Assembly: GCF_032118995.1 (NCBI RefSeq)
Contig: NC_092651.1
Coordinates: 24,164,349-24,228,348 of the forward strand
Direction: 5' to 3'
Source: Asterias amurensis
Taxonomy: Eukaryota; Echinodermata; Asteroidea; Forcipulatida; Asteriidae
DNA: 64,000 nt
Shown one piece after another: positions 51,201-63,200 of the stretch (position 1 is the stretch's first letter; each line of letters starts with the position of its first letter). The notes under the pieces are model-generated. The model worked only from the letters and a program-made list of their open reading frames with translations. It was not told the DNA's origin and ran no database searches. A program made the position numbers and the translations under genes.

Positions 51201-54200
51201 CAAAAATTACATTCTAAACTTAGCGTGTGCAAAACCAAAAAACAAAAGTTTAACCTAACCACATTGACTTAATGAGGCTGGAAGATAAATTTGTTTGGCC
51301 TCAATGGATATGGGACGCAGAAGCACTATATTTTTCAGATTTCACTCAAACGATTTTTGTACGATTCAACCAAGCAAAAAGGTTGTATCTAAGCACATTG
51401 TTTTGACAATTGAAACTCACACCAAAATGTTGTATCTCAGCGCAACGTTTTGGCAATTTCAATGTTTTTGCACCGACAGGACAAGCAGTGATTGCATCAA
51501 AATGAAGTTAACTAGTCGTGCTACAAGGTCTGCTAGATCTCACTTGCTGGTAGAACCTAGATCAATAACATTTGATACAGAGACTGTGCTTTTGCCAAAG
51601 CTGAGCCTGCCCTATGGATTAAGCTCCCTGTTACACTTAAATACAAAATAACATCACCCAACAACTCCAAGATGGAACTAAAAGCACACTTTTCCACATA
51701 AACATATATATGGGTTTAATATAGTATTTTATGTTCATTTTCATTTTTATCATTTAATGTTTTCTTTCTGTATAGGCGCCTTGATTGGTTTTCTGGAGAA
51801 GTGCTCATTATAAGTCCATATCATTGTTATTATGTCTTTGCAGGCCGAAAAGCAGCTTCATTCTGGAGAGTTGACGCATCGCGAACATCAAGAACTTCTT
51901 AAAGAGCTGTTTAACCTACATCAGTTCCAGAGGCAACAGAAGGATGATCAGCATATGTTTGACCACCCTCTTGATCCTCATGAAAGAAGGCCATATCCAG
52001 AGGATCTGAGAAACTCTCATGACCCAAGACATTCGCTGGAGAAAGACATCGATCACCGAAGGTTTCCAGTTCAGGATATTGACATGAGAGTTTTCGACCC
52101 TAGCCATATAAGAATTGGATCCGAGTCGAGCGGTAAAGAAACAACAGGATCTGAATCGGAAGCAATTGATCAAATGCAAGTCGGGGACAAAGATGAGAGA
52201 AACAGGGCTGCCTTGCCGAAGGATCGCGATGATAGAGTCCGTGATGTGCCTGGTGAAAAACCAATGGAACGTCCATCTGCACCACTGAAGTCTATTCTCA
52301 AGACTAAGTCTATTCTCAAGAATAAGAAGAAGCCTGTTCTTGAGATTGAGAGTCCGATGTCACCTGAGCCTGAAGAGCAGAAAGGAAATGATTCCAAAGT
52401 CAAAACAGTTGGCGAGGCTTCCTCTGATGCCACCGAGGACACAGAGAAGTCCCAGGAGAAAGAACTTGTGGATTTGACAAAAGACGAAGATCATCTTGAT
52501 GCTGCAAGCCCGCAACCAGAAAGTGTTACAGCTGTAGAAAATCCAGTTGTTGAGGCTTCGGAAAAGGTTCAAGGAAAGAAAAAGAGGCAGAGGAAGAAAA
52601 AGAAGGGCAAGGGATCTGAAGCTGAAGTTCAGATAGAGATATCACAGTTTGAAGAAAACCTGGCAATCAAACCTCCAACATTTGATGAGAAGAAAATCCA
52701 ACCACTAATGGATATGGATGAACGTAGAAACTTGACTGATAATGAACCTGTGAACGTTCTTCCTGCTCCATTTAGAGAAGCAGATGATGTTGTGGAGCTT
52801 TTCCCAGCAGGTGGAGATCGAGATGAACGACGTGGTCCACCAGGCAGTGACCCAACCAGAGAAAGTCATCCAAGAGATCCCCGACTCCGGAAAACTTTTA
52901 TTGAAAACCCATCTAGAGATAGACCACCAGGACCAGACTCATTAAGAGAAGGTCCATTCAGGGATGGTCCATTCAGAGATGGTTTGCCAAGAGACCACCC
53001 TTACAGAGGTAGGTTTCCACAGGACAGTGGCAATAGAGATAGTCCACCAAGGGATGGTCTATTTAGAGGTGATCTACAAAGAGGTCATCCAATGAGAAGC
53101 CCTCCAAGGGAAATACCATTCAGAGATCGTCCACTTCGAGAAGGTCTACCACGGGGAGGAATTGTATTTAGAGATGGTCCTCCTAGGGAAGGGTTATCAA
53201 GGGAAGAATTTCACAGAGATCATCCATCAAGAGAAGGGCAAAGAGAAGTTGCTTTCCGAGACGGAGCTCTTAGAGATGGTCCTCACAGAGATGTACCTCC
53301 TAGAGATGGACCCTTCAGGGATGGTCCTAGAGAAGGCTCCTTTAGAGATGGTCCACCAAGAGAAGGGCCTTTTAGAGATGGTCCTCTAAGAAATGCTCCA
53401 TTCAGAGAAGATCCCAGAGATCGAGAAGGTAATTTCAGAGAGGGACTAATGAGAGTTGGTCCGGGATCGGAAGGCCCTTCAAGAGATGGTCCAAACAGAG
53501 AAGGGAGATTTAGAGAGGATCCCTATTGGGATGGTCCACATCGTGAAGACCAATTTAGAGAAGGTCATCCAAATAGAGGCTTTAGAGATGGTCATCCACC
53601 AAAGGATGGTCATCCAGCAAGAGATTTACCTTTTCGAGAAGGAGTACAAAGAAACGGCCCTTTCAGGGAAATGCAACCTACAGAGGGACGCTTAAGAGGT
53701 CAGTTTAGGGATGGTCCTCCAAGGGAAGGTCCTGGAAGAGAAGGCCCCTTCAGAGAGGCACCACCAGGAGAAGGTTCCATCAGGAGAAGCCCGCCAAGAG
53801 ATGAACAATTTAGAGAGGGTGATCCTAGACATCTAGCCAGAGGTAACCCTCCAAGACATCCAGGGGAGCATTGGGACCAGAGACAGGGACCTCCACCTGA
53901 CATAAGAGAAGATAGATTCCATGGACCCCCAATTGAGGCAAGAATGAGGTCATTGGCTGATGACGTGCCTGGACGAGATCTACCTCCAAGGGAGATGTTT
54001 GTAGCTGGTGAAAGAGGTCCCCCACGACAAGAGGATTCTAGAAACCTTGAAGGAATACGTGACAGGGATGAACGCCAGCCACCAAATCAAGAGTAAGAAC
54101 TATTTCCAGGTGTTTTCAATTTACAAAAATGCATCTGTTACTAATCAAATGTTAAAATGACTGCTTATTAGGGAGAAATTAGTGGATACAATGGGAAACT

Positions 54201-57200
54201 GCTTTCTCAAAGATTCACAAGAACTTGGAAGCTACAAGGAATGTCAAAAAGGGGCTCTTCATAATTTCCAAAAACAGTAGTCAGCAATTTTACTTGCAAT
54301 CAGATGACCGTAAGTTCTTCAACACAAAAAGTGCCTTTCAGATTGCCAACTGCCAACTATTATTTTGTAATTTTTTAGCAATTTTTCTAGATTTGCTTTT
54401 GTACATAGCTTTTTTAGACTGTTTTGTGGCAATGCTGCACTTTAAAAGTAATATTCAGGCGTAATATTCTATTGATTTCCACTGACCTTGGGAAAAATCA
54501 GTAAAACTGTTGTAAGTCTTGAAAAGTCTGTTATTAAACCCTTCACCAGGTGTACATGTTGGTCAGCTCTTTTAGTCAATAAAAATGTTCCTGCTTTTTC
54601 AAAATATCATACCTGTATTACTATTATCATATTTTCTAGACTTCCGATGCAAATGTTACCTCCTCAACCAGTGGAACTACAACACATGGACGGACCCTCA
54701 GTGCTTGTATCGCAGGCTCCAGGTCCCCATCAGCAGCACCTTGCTCTACCATCTGGATTAGCGCCGCACCTCGTCCGACATCCCATGCACCCGCAGGGTC
54801 TCGATGCAGCCCGCCACTTACAACCAAACATGTACCCAGGGACGAGTGTCGCCATGAACGTGCCAAGACCTGAATTCATTGGGATGGGACAGCGGCCACA
54901 TTTACAGCAGCAACAGGCTCCGCTAATGTTGCAAGGGCTTCAGGGTCTGAATATTCCAGGAGGTCTTGGTCAAGTGATTGCTGGCATCAATCCAGGACAG
55001 TTTCTCGGCCCACGGGTCATGCATGGCGTACCTCAACCTGGTCAGATGATGCATCCGGGAGCGCCTCATCTTATGCATGCAGACAATTCTAGGGGTAAGT
55101 TTCTCATTCTTAGAGGTGGGGGGAAAGGGGATGTAACTTCTATTCTTACCATTGGTGACATATGTACAATCAGTTGTGAAAAATCTCTATTATTTAAGAA
55201 ACAAAGTCCTAACAAAACTTTTTGCACTCTCAGTTAAATATTGAATAAATTATTTTAAGGAGAGTTTGTTTTGAAGATGAGCTTTTTAATGCCTCTGCAG
55301 GAACATTTAGGATTGTTCATATATTAACAGTTTTGTGAACAGACTTTCAAGACGGCCAATTACAGGCGTGATAGTCTTCGCACTAACGTCTGATTTTTTA
55401 TTTTTGTGCCCTAAAAAAAAATCAGAAAAACTTTTATTAAATAGCCTGAAAAGTCTAATAAACCCAACACCATATGAACAATTTAGTCAGCCCTTGTGCT
55501 CAAAAATAACTTTTTCCAAGGACCAAATATCATGCATGCAATTAGTGTAAATAATATCCACCCAAACTATTCCGTCTTAAACAGGCCCACCACCTCAGCA
55601 AGGAGGACAGGTAGATGTTAGCTCCCTGTTGGCCAAGTTGGTCGCTACAGGAATTCTTCCATCAACTAGGAGTGACTCGCCTATGACAGCAGTAAGTTTT
55701 GTCAATTGATTCCTTTTCCTACATTGTAATCAGCATGCTATGTTCTAAAAAAAATCGTAAAATGTACTCCTGGATACTCAAAAAGCTGGCAAAAAATATA
55801 ATCTTTATATATCGCAAAACCTTTTGAGCTATATTGAAACGAAAGGGAATAAAAGACCATGTCTCTTATAGCAACTTATAACAGGCAGGGTCTTTGCCAT
55901 GTTCAATGGTCATGCATAGGCGTGCATGCTTATATACTAAACATGGTCATGTGATCTCCTTTTGACCAATCCAATTGAACTGTATTGAATTATTTTTAGC
56001 ATGTACTTAAAGGCAGTGGACACTATGGTAGTTGTCAAAGACTAGCCTTCACAGTTGGTGTATAGCAACATATGCATAAAATAACTAACCTGTGAAAATT
56101 TGAGCTCAATCGGTCATCAAAGTTGGGAGATAATAATGAAAGAACAAAACACCCTAGTCACACGAAGTTGCCTGCGTTTAGATGGTTGATATCGAGACCT
56201 CAAGTTCTAAACTTGAAGTCTCGGAATCAAATTTTTGGAAAATTGCGTAGCAGTCTATCTCAAAAACTACTCCAAAACTACTCCACTTCAGAAGGAGCCG
56301 TTTCTCACAATGTTTTATACTTCCAACCACTCCCCATTACTCTTTACCAAGTGAGGTTTAAGGCTATTAATTATTTTGAGTAATTACCAATAGTGTCCAC
56401 TGCCTGGAAGTGCTTTATTTTCTTTGCCACACTTGTATACACCAGGCTATCTTTTAATACTATATTTTAATCAACCTCAATGGAAAAAAAAGTAAAATGA
56501 ATATTCTTTAACATTTAAAGTGAATTGTTTTCCCAGGGAACAGGAACACCACCCCCTATTGCTCCTCAAGAAGGATTTGATGCAAACGCTGCCCAGGCAG
56601 AGCTAGATGAAGACCTTATGGTACCTGAACTTGGACTGTATCCAGAGGAACTCAAATGGTAAGACAACTATCGGGTTTTTTAAATAAGAAGCTTGCCATA
56701 AAACTCTGCCACTTGATACACTCATTGACAAATCAAAACATGGAATACGCCCCAACGTTTTTTATGAAATGCCACCATGTGTTTTGTTATAACTTGTAAA
56801 CAAGTTAGTGGCCTGACGTTTCGATAAAACTCAGGCCCTTAACTCATTGACCAATGAAAACTTAGAATGCATGCCAAAAAGGCTGACGAAACGGCACCAT
56901 GTTGTTTTTTTTTGTTTTTTTTGTTTTTGTTTTTTTTTCATAATATGTAAACAAGTTAATGGCTTGACATTTTGATCCTAGCAGAGTCCTTCTCATTTAG
57001 CCTTCTGGAAAGACTCTGCTAGGAGTGAAACGTCGCAGTTTGCATCAGCTATTTCTATTTTCTCGAAATGTAAATAAGTTTCAGCCATTAAGGTTGCTGT
57101 TATGGGGGCAACCAACTGCAACGCTAGCAAAAGGATTGCTTTGATAGCTCAAAACAGATTTTTGAAACACTGGCTTAATGTTCCGTGTACAAAACGCTTA

Positions 57201-60200
57201 AATTGAGAAGACTCACGGAGTATATTGTTTGAAACATCCAGACCAAACTGGTTCTTCTCAGAACCAACATTTCTCCCAAAAGAGTTGTGTACATGGTTGT
57301 ACCCTCAAGTTTACTACTACAGTCTTTCTTATGATCCACACCATACAAAGCATATATTTTGCATTCATTATGAGGGTTCCCCACATCCTGTATTAGTTTG
57401 TTTATCTTATATTGTTTTCTCAAATTTGTTTTCCCATTTTTGCCATCATTGGTTTTGTCATCTGTTCAGTTTTTAACTGCTAGGGCCACCCAGCTGGTTT
57501 ATTCCATAGTGGGGTTTCAATGTATAAGAGGGTTCCCACAACACCCTGTGAATTTTTTTGTGTTTTTTAGTGGTTTATCTAATCAATATTTTTACTTATT
57601 GTTGTCTTCTGATATAATGTTCCTATGTACCCCGTGGTGGTGCAATTTTATGTATTTTATCTCTGCAATTGTTATCAATATTTTTACCTTGAAATGCCAC
57701 ATTAATTAGCTTCGTGCTGCCAGTTGTTTTTTTAATAAAAATGAATGAATGAATGCATGAATGAAAAAGCTTCAAACACTATGTACAACTTTCAGCAGTA
57801 GTCGTATATAGCCAAAGCCAATTTGGATATTGCCCTTATAGACAGCTAAGCAAACTTGGCATAATACATGAAACCAATTCAAATCATTTTGTGAAACTAT
57901 ACCATTATTAAATCCCATCGAATGTTTCTTTCCTTGCAGTCGCTATGAGGGCGTCATTAATCGTATCTATACAGGGACACAATGCTCGTCTTGTGGTATG
58001 CGCTTTGTCATTGATGAAATGGACAGGTAATTATAAGCCTTCTCCCCTTGTCTTCACAACTCTAGTTTATAACTCCAAAGAAGCTTCTTAAAGCAAAATT
58101 TTTCTCTGTATTTTGGTCACATTGATCTTAATATGCCTTCAACAGAGCTGTGTATTGAGAGAGTTGTGACACAGAGGAACCAGGTTTTTTTTGGTCATGT
58201 TGCTGGACGCCATTTTCTGTCCAAATTTAGTCTGGTCTGGCACCCACCCTATGTGGGCATGTGCGTTTTTTTATTGAAAATGGTGCGATAATAGTTGTAC
58301 CTTTAAAATCTTCTTGGCTTTATTGTGAAATCCAGCCCGATTGTCTAAACTCAATATAATTTGTTATTTTGGGATTTATTAATCTTGCATCTTCTCAATG
58401 AGGACCAAGACTGTAAATTTTAAGTGTTGTTGTTTTTTTATTTTTTTTATTTTTAGATCTATTTTTTAAGTACAATACAGCGTTCTTCCAACTGAGCTAT
58501 CAAGCCATAATATTATTGGTCTTCCTATATAGTTATTGTCTTTGTTTTAGGGTGGCCAGTCAGAAGCCCGTCAACCAAGATTAAAATTTGTAGTGATGTT
58601 TCCTTGTGGACTATCTCTTTCAGATATCGGAAACATTTGGACTGGCACTTCCGTCAGAATCGTCGTGAGAAGGATGGAGTGAAGGCGGTTCAGTCCAGGA
58701 AGTGGTTCTATGAAGTCGATCAGTGGTTGGACTTTGAAGAAATCAACGAAGTGGATGAAGGTAAGCAGAGTGTTACTCAGTTTTTTATTTTTTATTTCCT
58801 ACACACAATTTTTTTTTCTTTTTTTCAAAAAGCTAAGCAACGAGGAGTATGTTTGCGAGAAACCTTAATACATGTACAAGCCTGTATACTTCGTTTTTGA
58901 AAGGGCAAGGGCACCAAGGCATTTTCTCCTAGGTAAACGGCACCCTATGAATAAATTGTAAATTTATACTGTCCAGAGCATTTCAAGGGCACCAAGCCAA
59001 TGGGGCATGGGGGCAATCGCCTCTGTTTGCCTTTGTGGAACATCAGGCCTGCATGTAATACTGAATCAAAAGTCTCACAGCTTAGAAAAGTTTAAAGGAC
59101 AGGAGAACCTGAAAGTGGGTGGACAGCATAGTATTTTGGCTGGTAACCTTATGCTGGTAGCATCATTTGTTTGTGCTTGGCTCCTTTTTGTGTTTAAGCA
59201 GCTCTATGAAATTGTGCCCAGGATTCAAAACCCTCAATGAGGGCCCAATTCCATACAGCTGTCTACCACACAATTTTGCTTACAAATCTTGAGCAAAAAG
59301 CAGCAGGATACCAGTAACCAACAGTGCTTGTGACAAGGGCCCATTTCATAAACCCTGTAAGCATAACAACTTACTAAGCACAGACAAATCTTGCCTACAT
59401 TGTTGCAACTAGTGGCACACACATATGTTGCTTAACAAAGAAATTTGCTAAGCAGTATTTGCTGCCCAACGGTTATGAAATTGAGCATTGGTATGTTAGC
59501 TGGTGCCCTTATGCTGGTCAGCATATATTTGGTTTGCTTAGTATGCTTAAGCAGCTCTATGAAATTGGGCCCATGACATGAATTTGATTTGCTAGACCGC
59601 TCATCCAGTAAACGCTCTTCGAAATTGCATTCCTACTTGCCATTTGGCAAGTATTCAAATAAAATATTACATGATTCTTCCCAGTTGTTTAATGAGGCTT
59701 TCTGGTTTTGGTATTTTTTTTTCAGAGAGGAGCAGTTTCTTTGAGGAGATGACTGCGGAGTCTAAACCTGATAAAGATGGCATCCTCTGTGTGGCTATTG
59801 ATGGAAACGTCACTGGCGATGAGGTATTAAATGCAAAGACCCTTCAACAATTTGTTCGTTTTTTTTCCTTTTCATTATCCTTGAATATTCCCATTGAGCT
59901 GCACTGTTTGTGAGTTTCATATTCATATTGCATTTTGGGACTTGATTTCACTAAGCCCTAAGGGCCATGTAGCACAAGGCAACTTTTACAGGCAGCTTGG
60001 AGGCAACCAACTGCAGTGCATGCTACAGGACCACTTTGGTAGCACATGAGTCGATTTTCATCAACAAGAAAAATACCTGAACTTTGAAATCTGAATGGCT
60101 TTTCTGCTTGAAGATTGCCTGGAACTGGTTGCCTGTAAATTGCCTCGTGTAACATGGCCCTAAGATTCCTCTAAGATGAGTTGCTATTATTGCCAAAGTG

Positions 60201-63200
60201 ATTTGTATTGTGATATTGCATTCTTTGCGTAGCAGTCAAGATTTATTCGCTGTTTAGATTATGCTTACCTCTTTGCGGAATCAGTCCCAGGTATCTATCA
60301 TGCATTAATACACTGTATCTAGATTTTGCTGGTTCTTTGTTATTTAGCCTTATTGTTATTTTTGGCTTATAATATATTTCTGTGTGTATTCAAATGTATA
60401 TTCATATTTATTCATATGTTCGTGTATTCATGATTTCGTATATGGTATTGCAAGGAATGTGTTTTGGTTGACTTCTGTTTATTTTTCTGTTCTGTTCATC
60501 TGTATTCATTGACCTTGCTTTCATTATTGACTCAATTTGTGACTTGTTATTGCCTCATTTTGTATCTTCCACTGTGTTTTCGCCAATGAATCAACTCTTT
60601 GTGAATTTAAACACAGTCTGCTAAACGTGTCTATAGCATGCAGTCAACCCTTTACAAACAGAGCATGCTATAAACAGGTTCTAAAGTTCCTTATTTAATT
60701 TCTGCTTTATGTTTCTTCGTTTTGCTGCCTCATATTATAACAACACTTCTGTTATAAAGAGGTCATTTGGCCAGTCCCAGCGACCTTGTTTCAATTAGAG
60801 TCAACTGTAAAGTTCTTTTTCCAAATGCTGTCAGTCAACTTATGTTGATTATTGTTTACACAAATTCTTGGCAGTTTTTTTTTTTCACTGGAATGTCAAA
60901 CTAATAAATTTGTGTTGCTTATGTTCTTCAGAGTATCAACATTTCTATTACCCATCTCTTTTATTACCCAAACATTTTCTTTTTTTTTGCTCTTAGATGT
61001 GTTCTCTGTGTCATGAGCCGTTTGAGCAATTCTTTGATGAAGATGAAGAGGTTTGGAAACTCAGAGATGCTGTCAGGTTCAATTCCAGGGTAAGTATAGA
61101 ACAAAATGTCCACTAATCAATTCAGAGTTGGTCCTGTTATAAGAGAATTATTAACATATTTCAAGTTTAAGTTTTATCTAGACAAACACTTGTTTTGTTA
61201 GCCTGACAAGCCCAATTCCTCTTTAGACCTAATGTCTAACATTTCTGCCATTTTGGGAGTCAATTCGTTTGTGCACATATTGACTCTCAATTTCTTTGTG
61301 CAAATTTTGACACTCGAATTGACTCGCCTAATGGCAGACAGGATGAGCATAAACCTTGTAAACAGAAAGTGGTGTTAACCGCCGAATTCCGCTGTCGTAT
61401 TTGGATCTTTGTCCGATTTCACGACTCTGCTTACTGCTGAATTCTGCACTAACGGACAATAGAACTGTGTACTTCAGAGGGATCAGTTAGCACAGAGTTC
61501 CTCGGTAAGCAGAACTTTGAAACTGGGATCAGGTGGTTGTGTAAAGTTTGCATTCATCCTCAGAAATATATATAACACCTTCTTTATTTTTTTTATTTAA
61601 ATTTTATTTTACAGACATACCATCCCTTGTGTTTCGAAGATGCCAAAGATGTAAGTAAACAGTCACTATTACTTATTTAACAAAAACGCAATGAAACAAT
61701 ATCTTTGGCCTCTTTAGCCTCTGTGTGCTTTGGGAAGTTTTTGTTAAGAACTCTTTCATGAGTATTTATTTCGGATTGTACTCTTTGCTTTGCTTTTGTT
61801 CTGTTTTTCTGTCGAGTGTTTTGCAAACAACTGCAATTTGAATACTTCTGCAGTTGACATTGCTTTGTTTGACATTGTTGTCGTCCTGTATGAAGACCCT
61901 GTATTTAATCATATTTGAGCTTTTGTTGCTGAGAGATTTTGTCTTGTGAATATGTGTACTTTGATGTTTATGCATTTCATTGAATTTGAACTGTATTTTA
62001 CTAACAACTATAATTTGTTGATCAAGTCTTAAGTTTACTCTGTATTGGTGTAATATATGCAGAGACTTGATACAGTGTTAACTGAATGCTCGCTCAGCGT
62101 ATTGATTATACGGCTGGCTGAGTAAATCAGTTAATAATGACATTTTTATACTGTATTTCAGTTGTGCAGTTTGTATGGGTTTCAGAAAATTGCTTTTGCA
62201 TATAACAAACTCATTGTAACTGGGGTTTATTTACCAAGCATGGTCCTCAAAGAGCTTGTTTGGCAAAAAGAAAAATTTATACCATAAAAGCAAGTATTTT
62301 TTAGATGTTGAATGTTTTTACCATTTTGTTAAAATATTTATTTATTTTATTTTGTTACATTTTTGTTTGAAAAATCAAAAATGTTAATATTAAGATAAGC
62401 ATGAAATTGTAACTAATTCCCTTATAATAAGACCCAAGGATTTACACTGTTGTGTTAGTTTACACGGAAGCTTAAATGTGGGTGGTGTGTTTTTATTTAG
62501 GTTCATTGAAGTGTTTATTTAACTGAAATCTGTATAGATTAGAGGTTCCCTATGTTGGAGTTTTTGCTAGATTGATATGCATTATTTAAATACTAAAATA
62601 TTTTAAAGGTTCTTTGAAGTATTTATAAAATTGTATCTATTCAGATTAGAGGTTCGTTTAAATTGCAATTTTGGCTGGATTGAAGTTGCTTTGCATTATT
62701 TAAATACTAAAATATTTATCTTGCTTTTGTTTACCAACAGTCCTCGCTTCTAGAAACGCCAACCCCAGGGGAGGAAGGCTTAGGAGCTTCCTTTGATCCT
62801 ACCACAAATCCCTTCGCAGCTGTCTCTCAACAAAGTACATCAACAACTCCGCAAGGAACATTGGCTGATAAGTCAGTGGATCCAGTCAAAACGACATCAA
62901 CTGTTTCCGTGAAATCAGAAAACCAAACAGTGGATGTGAAGACCGAGGTTAAAACTGAAGACAGTTCATCAACAGTAGCCGATGACAAAACATTAGCAAA
63001 GATGGAGTCATCCACTCCGCCTCTATCCACCGATCAAACAGTGGATCCACAGAGTAGATTGTCTGTTGATACAACAAGCGGTGTTGATGCGCTTACAGGT
63101 GACAGTGTTGATATAAAATCGTCAACTATAGTGAAAGAGGAAGTGGATCAACCAATGGAGGTGGATTCAGAAAGTGCTGATGTCAACACAGCACCTGTTG

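Larger units (their letters stand above)
57940..61650 (+). other. PCF11: PCF11 zinc-finger module (exons 12-16)
   Basis: Zinc finger 1 has C1790, C1793, H1808 and H1812, split between exons 12 and 13. After it comes a KWFYEVDQWLDFEEI segment like the human CLP1-binding area. Zinc finger 2 has C1884 and C1887 in exon 15 and H1916 and C1919 in exon 16, which is only 36 nt long. All metal ligands are present. Confidence 0.9.

Noticed and set aside
53162-53695. Alternative plus-strand frames inside PCF11 exon 8
   Set aside because: Shadow frames of the repeat tract; the main frame joins correctly to exons on both sides.
57225-57709. 83- and 103-codon frames as a retroposon protein
   Set aside because: No conserved domain can be seen; only the tail style hints at a retroposon.
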